Below are positions 58,893 through 64,000 of a DNA stretch of 64,000 nucleotides, piece after piece. This stretch comes from Eucommia ulmoides (lineage: Eukaryota; Streptophyta; Magnoliopsida; Garryales; Eucommiaceae). A model generated the notes under the pieces. It searched no databases and was not told the origin of the DNA. It worked only from the letters and a program-made list of their open reading frames with translations. The position numbers were made by a program, and so were the translations under genes. How positions within the stretch are numbered: position 1 is the first letter of the stretch; each line of letters starts with the position of its first letter. The stretch lies in NCBI GenBank assembly GCA_016647705.1, contig CM028330.1, positions 50,518,897 to 50,582,896 on the forward strand. Direction: 5' to 3'.

Positions 58893-60570
58893 ATCTCTCC
58901 ATTTTTTATGATGGTAACATTTCGATGGATTGTCACACAAATTGTTTGAATAAGCTCCTCCTAAATATGCATTATATAAAAATATCAATTAAGCATATAT
59001 GCATATTCAATCCATATATCTTTCCCCCTTCGACATCGTCAAAAAACTTATAAATATGTAAGCATGATACGGTTTAAAGATAGGATTTGGAGCAAAACAA
59101 AACACATCAATTGTTGTTAAGAATATACCAATTGTTTGATAAAAATATACCAATTAAGCATATCAATTGATGACACTCCGATATTCAATAAAAATATAAA
59201 ATTAATTAAACTAAAAAAAAAAACAGAGATTTTTCACATATAAAGCTTATTCAATTTGGATTGAGCTCTCCCTGAATATAGCACACTATAATTTAACCTT
59301 ATAAAAAATCTCAAGTAATAATTAACATCTTGATACCAATGACATTTTGTGCTAAATTGATTTACTCCTTAAATAAATAATTATTGAAGTATGAAAATGG
59401 AGTAAACGAGATAAAATCAACTTTTTCAATATCAATTTGTTAAAATTGATGGCGTTTAGACAAATAATTCACATTTTTAATATCAATGTCACTTTCAATA
59501 AAAATACATGAATGAAAAAGACATAACACATAAACCATGCATTCATTTTATAATAAGCTCCCCTGAGCAAAATACCAATTTTTCAACATATCAAAACCAA
59601 TCAAATCTTTCGATTTGAATTTATAAATTTTTAAGAACAACGGTATAAGTACTAATAAACATGTATGAAATTAAGATTAAGTACCAAGCAACTAGCATAT
59701 ACCAATTTTGTACTAGAATCAAGTATTCAATCAATTATATTATATAGTACCAATTGAATACCTATTGTTGTATATTATTCTCAAATAAATCATGTATATT
59801 AACCAATAATCAATTCAATCAACTTCACATGATATATCATAGTCCAAGTATATAGCAACAATATCATTTAAGCATGATGGATTAAGTCACAAAAACTTGT
59901 ATTCCCAAAATATCATAAGAATTTTAAACATAGGAGAACACCCTTGATTAAAGATACAAAGTTTGATTACATAATTTATCAACTTATTGTATATGAACAT
60001 ATAACACAATATTAGAGCGAGGTTCAAATGAGTTTATGAAGATAATGATATTATCATTAATAACTAATGTAGCCAAAAAAATCTCCGGCACGTGTAACAG
60101 CTCCACAAGTGTCAGAAATCTCTTCACCTTCCTCCAGCCACCTGCAAAATCGTGAGTTCTAACAGGGGACACCGGTGTGGTGTCTGCCAAAGAACCTTCG
60201 GCTTAAGAATAAGTTAATCCGATATATGGAGTAAAAATACACAGAATGTATTGTATTATTTACCAATGATATCTACCCTTTATATAGGCTCAGAGATATG
60301 TTGTCGTTACTTTGGAGAGGTTGTCAATCCCTCAATATGCTCTTAATGATTTAGAAGATAACCGATATCCCCATTATTTCAAGGGCGATCTTTGTAACAA
60401 TCTCGATTAAACATGGGTTTTAACAGTCAATCCGACTCATCTCCTTAGTAGGGGAGTCATTTCGGTTGGGTTGACCTATTCGTTCCTTGGTCTTTGACAC
60501 GATGGGTTTGAATGTACCCAAATATGGGCCTCCTTGTAGGGCCAACAATCTTACTCAAAAGACTGCCGAA
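58893..60570 (-). mobile_element. Probable copia internal 3' region and unassigned repeat DNA
   Basis: Behind the reversed LTR lies AT-rich DNA with TCTTTCCCCCTTCGACATCG at 59020-59039, on the - strand a G-rich tract followed by AAAG, of a kind seen repeatedly in the 3' part of SIRE-type copia elements. No gag or pol motif is recognised. Positions 60080-60560 are less AT-rich; CTTTATATAGG near 60280 may be the TATA box of an LTR read on the - strand (CCTATATAAAG). Confidence 0.35.
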
Positions 60571-60575
60571 GTTAC

Positions 60576-62257
60576 TGATAGGTGTAAATTACCTACATAT
60601 TTCAAATTCAAATTTGTTAGTTTTTTAGTACGTTTATATAGTATTTTATTATGTTTTAATTAGTTTTCATACTTTTTATATAAATCAGGTATGTGGGGCA
60701 AAAAGATAGGAAACTGGAGCGAAAACGATGAGATCGAACCAAAGCGGTTCGAAGTTACGGTGAATAAACAAGCTCAGAGGCTAAAAGATGAAACAGGTCC
60801 ACCGCCTAGGCAGTGAAGAAGCTGAGAAAAAAGAAAAATGTTACTGACGGACGACCGCCTAGGTGAAGATTCCATTGCCTAGGCGGAAATCCAACAGAAG
60901 ACGAAGATGGGCTACTAACAACCGCTCGCCTAGGCGAAGTTTTCTTCGCCTAGGTGAAATCCAACAAAATGTTCTCCCAGTCCACTGCCTACTTCATCGC
61001 CTAGGCGATCAAACCGAACCGACCTGATTTCGCCTAAGCGGATTTCCCCTGCACAGTCTTGAGATATTTTTAGGATATTTTGGCTATAAATACCCTTTCT
61101 CCTCTCCCTTGGCCGATCTCTCTCTTGCCCCCCTTGGATTTTTGAGCCCCTTAGGCTATATCTAAGGGTATATTTAGGAGTTTTAGAGATGGAGCTCACA
61201 TCCCGAAGTGGAGAAGACGACGAATCGATCGTAGAGCGTTCTTAGGGGTTTATCTTCGGACAAGGCTAAGTTCTTCGATTGTTTTTCCTTATTTCTTTAT
61301 CTTAGGATCATGTGAGCATGTTTAGCTCATTATTTTATTGTATATACGGCTATGGCCTCGAGTTAAACAAGGATTGTAGTAGGGATTAACACTATATTTA
61401 TAAATATGTTGTTTGGATGATTTCGGTGTTTCGTTTGTGAATGTTCTTCGTAGTTTGATTGTATTTATCGTATTGTTTGTTTATTATGATTAGTTAGAAT
61501 GGTAAATGGAGAATACGGGATTTTGACAAACCCCGGATTCGGATTAAGGTAAACAAACGCCACAATTTTATAACCCAGTCGGGGTTTGAATCGTGGACAA
61601 TTGATGACGTGGGGCAAGACACACGCTACCTAGGGTCGTTAAGACATTGAGGGAGACTTCTTCATTGACTCAAAGTTGTGTTATATCTCTTGTCTTACAC
61701 TCGAGAGAGGTGGCGAGGGAGTTTTAGAACGGAAATTGTCAATAGGGTAAATACAACGCGACGATCCAATAACCTGGGAGAGAGTTGGATTGTGTGCAAT
61801 CAATTACGCTGGGCGAGACTCATGTGACCTAGGTTCATTAAGACAATGAGGGGGACTTCTTCATTGACTCGAAGTCATGTATTCCCCTGTCTTACACTCG
61901 GAAGAGGTGGCGGTGGAGTTTACGTACCGAGGTTGTCAAATAGGTCGAACAACGTAAACGTCAGTAAATCGAAATCGAACACGTATTTGTAAACACGTTA
62001 ATCCCTAAGGCGATTCTTAACCCTAGAACATATTAGCATATTAGTGTAGTTAATTTAGGTTATATTAGTATTAGTTTAATTAATTAAATACATTTGTTTT
62101 CGCCTAGATAAAGTTAGGTCACGACAAACGCGGTATTTGATAGTAACGACATCAATCCCTGTGGATACGATAACTTGATCTTAACGATGACACTATACTA
62201 AAACTTAGACCTCGTATATTTGCGAGTGTAAGTAGCGGTGTATTTCACGCCCTACCA
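60576..62257 (+). mobile_element. Athila-like solo LTR, second copy
   Basis: Starts TGATAGGTGTAAATTACC, ends ACGCCCTACCA, flanked by GTTAC (60571-60575) and GTTAT (62258-62262). The end stretch with AATCCCTGTGGATACGATA is common at the end of Athila-type LTRs. It matches the copy at 9743-11135 (inverted) at both ends. 1682 bases, non-coding. Between 60801 and 61040 it has seven variants of CGCCTAGGCG. Confidence 0.85.
60799..61040. repeat. Cluster of CGCCTAGGCG palindromes
   Basis: Seven exact or near variants of the 10-base palindrome lie in 240 bases, at about 60802, 60851, 60878, 60925, 60946, 60998 and 61023. The 89-codon - strand ORF at 60930-61199 crosses them and is chance. Confidence 0.85.
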
Positions 62258-63900
62258 GTTATCGCCCAATTGGGATTGCATTACTTCGACCCAGATAATC
62301 CATTGGGTTTGTCTGTTATGGGTCAAAATTCATATCCAATCTGACCCGTTTAAGGCTTAATGCCTATGTCAGTTATGAGAAGAAGTTTTTCCATATCATT
62401 TGCCTTCCTGACTTTTGCGACTATTCAAGAGAAAATAAGTGAAAGGTCACCTCTATTCTGCGTAAGTTCTTTCCTAAATCCTTTAGTAGTGCTTCGATTC
62501 TTCATATTTCTTTTGCATTTTGATTGTTTCTTGCGCTATCGCAAAATGTTATTGAGTCAATCAAATAGCCCCACTGAAGCTGGTTCGTTGTTGAATCCTA
62601 TAATGGAACAGACAATAACGACTCAGATTGCTCAGTCCTCAAATCCTTTAGAAAACAAGGAGGATTATGGTGCGATCAAATTTCCACAGGAATGGCTCAC
62701 ACCATTTAGGGAACAATATAATATTCCTTCGACAGTGTCGATTAGGGTTCCATCTGGGAATGAACGTCCTCAAGATTCTAGAGAGAAAGAAATATGTCTT
62801 TATATTTGGATGTTTGAGTACGGAATCACTCTTTCTTTCTCCCAATTTCTACGTAATTTTTTTCGTCAAATAGAGATTACTCCTACCCAGTTAACTCCGA
62901 ACAGTTTTCACCATATCATGGGTGGCATAGCCCTTGATAAACTAAACAAGGCTTATATCTCTATTGACATAATTAGGAGTGTTAGACTCCTCAAATTCCT
63001 CAACAGTACCTAAAGGTATTACCTTTAAATTCTCAAAGGGTTTTCGTTTCTTACCGATCTTCTAGCTAAAGTAAGGAACTGGCAGCCATGGTATCTTTTC
63101 TTCTCTGGTGATTAGGAATTTCTTTCTGAAGAGGTGAGGTAGCCCTCAATTACGCCGAGACGCTTCAGTATCCCAAGTAATTTCATATCATTCACTTAAC
63201 AACCTATTTCTTATTTGAAATTCTATTTAAGTGATGTTTATTCTCTTTTTGTGATTTCAAATGTAAGTGACAGTGCTTATCGAAACCTTGGCCTTACTTC
63301 CAAAATCAAGGAAGAATTTGGAAGATTGTTGGTCCTAGCAGAACGCTCATACAAAGAAATAGCTTATTACCCATTTAACAAGCCTGAAATGGATCTTTCC
63401 TACTTCAGTGAATTGGTTGAACTTCAAATTGGCACCAAAAAAAAAAAGGCTAGCTAAAAGGCTAGCTAAGAGGCTCGCCTAGAAGACTGGTCAATCATCA
63501 ACTCAGCCTACTACTGCCAATCCAACAATCTCTCAGCCTTCTAAACCTCTTACCATCTCTGCAACTCATCATGCTGATTCGGATGTTGAAGTATCGAATA
63601 ATGACTCTCAGCCTTTGAGTATTCACATGTGGAGATTAATTTCTGTTACAGTTCCAAATCTGGTTGCTCCCAGTGAGCAAACACATGAAGAACCAGAATT
63701 TGCTTCAAAATCAAAAGACATCTCTGTATTCGACCCTCCTTCTATCAACCATCCAACGTTTCTCGCTCCTACCCCTAGTTAGAGAACTTCTAGTGGGTGA
63801 GGTCTGATGAAGTAGCACTAGACACCCAGCTGATGCGTCAAATGACTAAATTTAGTAAGCTGGAGGCGAAGAACCATGCCCTGGAGAATGAGAAGCTAAG
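62258..63900 (+). pseudogene. Second Tat-type extra ORF (antisense ORF of a - strand element)
   Basis: A likely start ATG at 62546 (MLLSQSNSPTEAGSLLNP) is followed by FPQEWLTPFREQYNIP, SIRVPSGNERPQDS, LSFSQFLRNFFRQIEI and LTPNSFHHIMGGIAL, up to a stop at 63011. After a frame break the text continues (WYLFFSGD near 63095; TSKIKEEFGRLLVLAER near 63300) and ends in a coiled-coil-like part (LMRQMTKFSKLEAKN, 63830-63890). The order parallels 20690-17930. It resembles, I believe, PF04195. Function unknown; broken. The element around it would run on the - strand; its pol is outside the window. The 62360 start only extends the frame upstream. Confidence 0.75.
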
Positions 63901-64000
63901 TGATAGGTGTGAAAAACCTATCTATTTCTAAACCGGATTTGTTAGTTCTCAATAATTTTAGTTATATTTAATTGTGTTTTAGTGTAGAATAGGTGAAAGG
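63901..64000 (+). mobile_element. Athila-like LTR, third copy, cut by the window end
   Basis: TGATAGGTGTGAAAAACC followed by ATCTATTTCTAAACCGGATT parallels the starts of the other two copies. It interrupts the coiled-coil part of the Tat extra ORF. The rest lies outside the window. Confidence 0.8.

Noticed and set aside
59984..60190. 68-codon - strand ORF
   Set aside because: No domain, and it lies in repeat DNA next to a possible LTR promoter; not supportable.
62360..62545. Start of the second extra ORF at 62360
   Set aside because: The first 62 codons are hydrophobic and lack likeness to the relative; a donor-like site lies inside, and ATG 62546 fits better.

Overview
The window is nuclear DNA of a flowering plant, most likely a eudicot. 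It is AT-rich, rich in microsatellites, and dominated by decayed transposable elements. The one clear host gene is a six-exon phospholipid:diacylglycerol acyltransferase of the PDAT1 type on the + strand: ATG at 22084, stop ending 29285, 678 predicted residues. Every exon junction has GT/AG ends and keeps the frame. A likely seventh, non-coding exon starts at 30774, after a 3'UTR intron. No bacterial genes, CRISPR arrays, tRNA or rRNA genes were found.

Left of the gene. Positions 1-2830 are a long LTR whose start lies outside the window. After small DNA-transposon relics, a Ty3/gypsy element of Tat type fills 5740-21389, flanked by the duplication CAATT. It still shows both LTRs, a primer binding site, gag, protease, RT, two RNase H domains, integrase, a 36-bp repeat block, an antisense extra ORF and a polypurine tract, but all coding parts are broken. 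Inside it sit two hAT-like elements, an Athila-like solo LTR, a second solo LTR that itself carries a Tourist-like MITE, and a long-TIR MITE. Its 3' LTR ends about 0.7 kb before the PDAT start codon.

Right of the gene. A Ty1/copia element on the - strand (about 31.3-47.0 kb) was split inside its RT gene by a solo LTR (35142-46741, duplication TTTAT). That LTR was split by a non-coding LTR element (35929-45394, duplication CAAAC), and that in turn by a copia solo LTR (40115-42242). This is a four-level nest with target duplications at three levels. Further right are a Mutator-like remnant (about 47.1-49.4 kb), a 195-bp tandem repeat, a copia fragment cut by an RTE-type LINE (51785-52910), and a reversed copia LTR (53867-58892) holding a MITE that holds a 1.4-kb Mutator-like element with a 9-bp duplication. 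Last come an Athila-like solo LTR (60576-62257) and a second Tat-type extra ORF, itself cut by another Athila-like LTR at 63901.

The points most worth following up are a tandemly duplicated end of the PDAT gene, with its MITE, inside the 3'UTR intron; the twice-seen antisense ORF of Tat elements; three insertions of one LTR family into Tat-type sequence; and GC-rich, possibly captured sequence inside MITEs. No wholly new gene system can be claimed from the sequence alone. Boundaries marked by target duplications are firm; similarity calls come from reading and were not computed.
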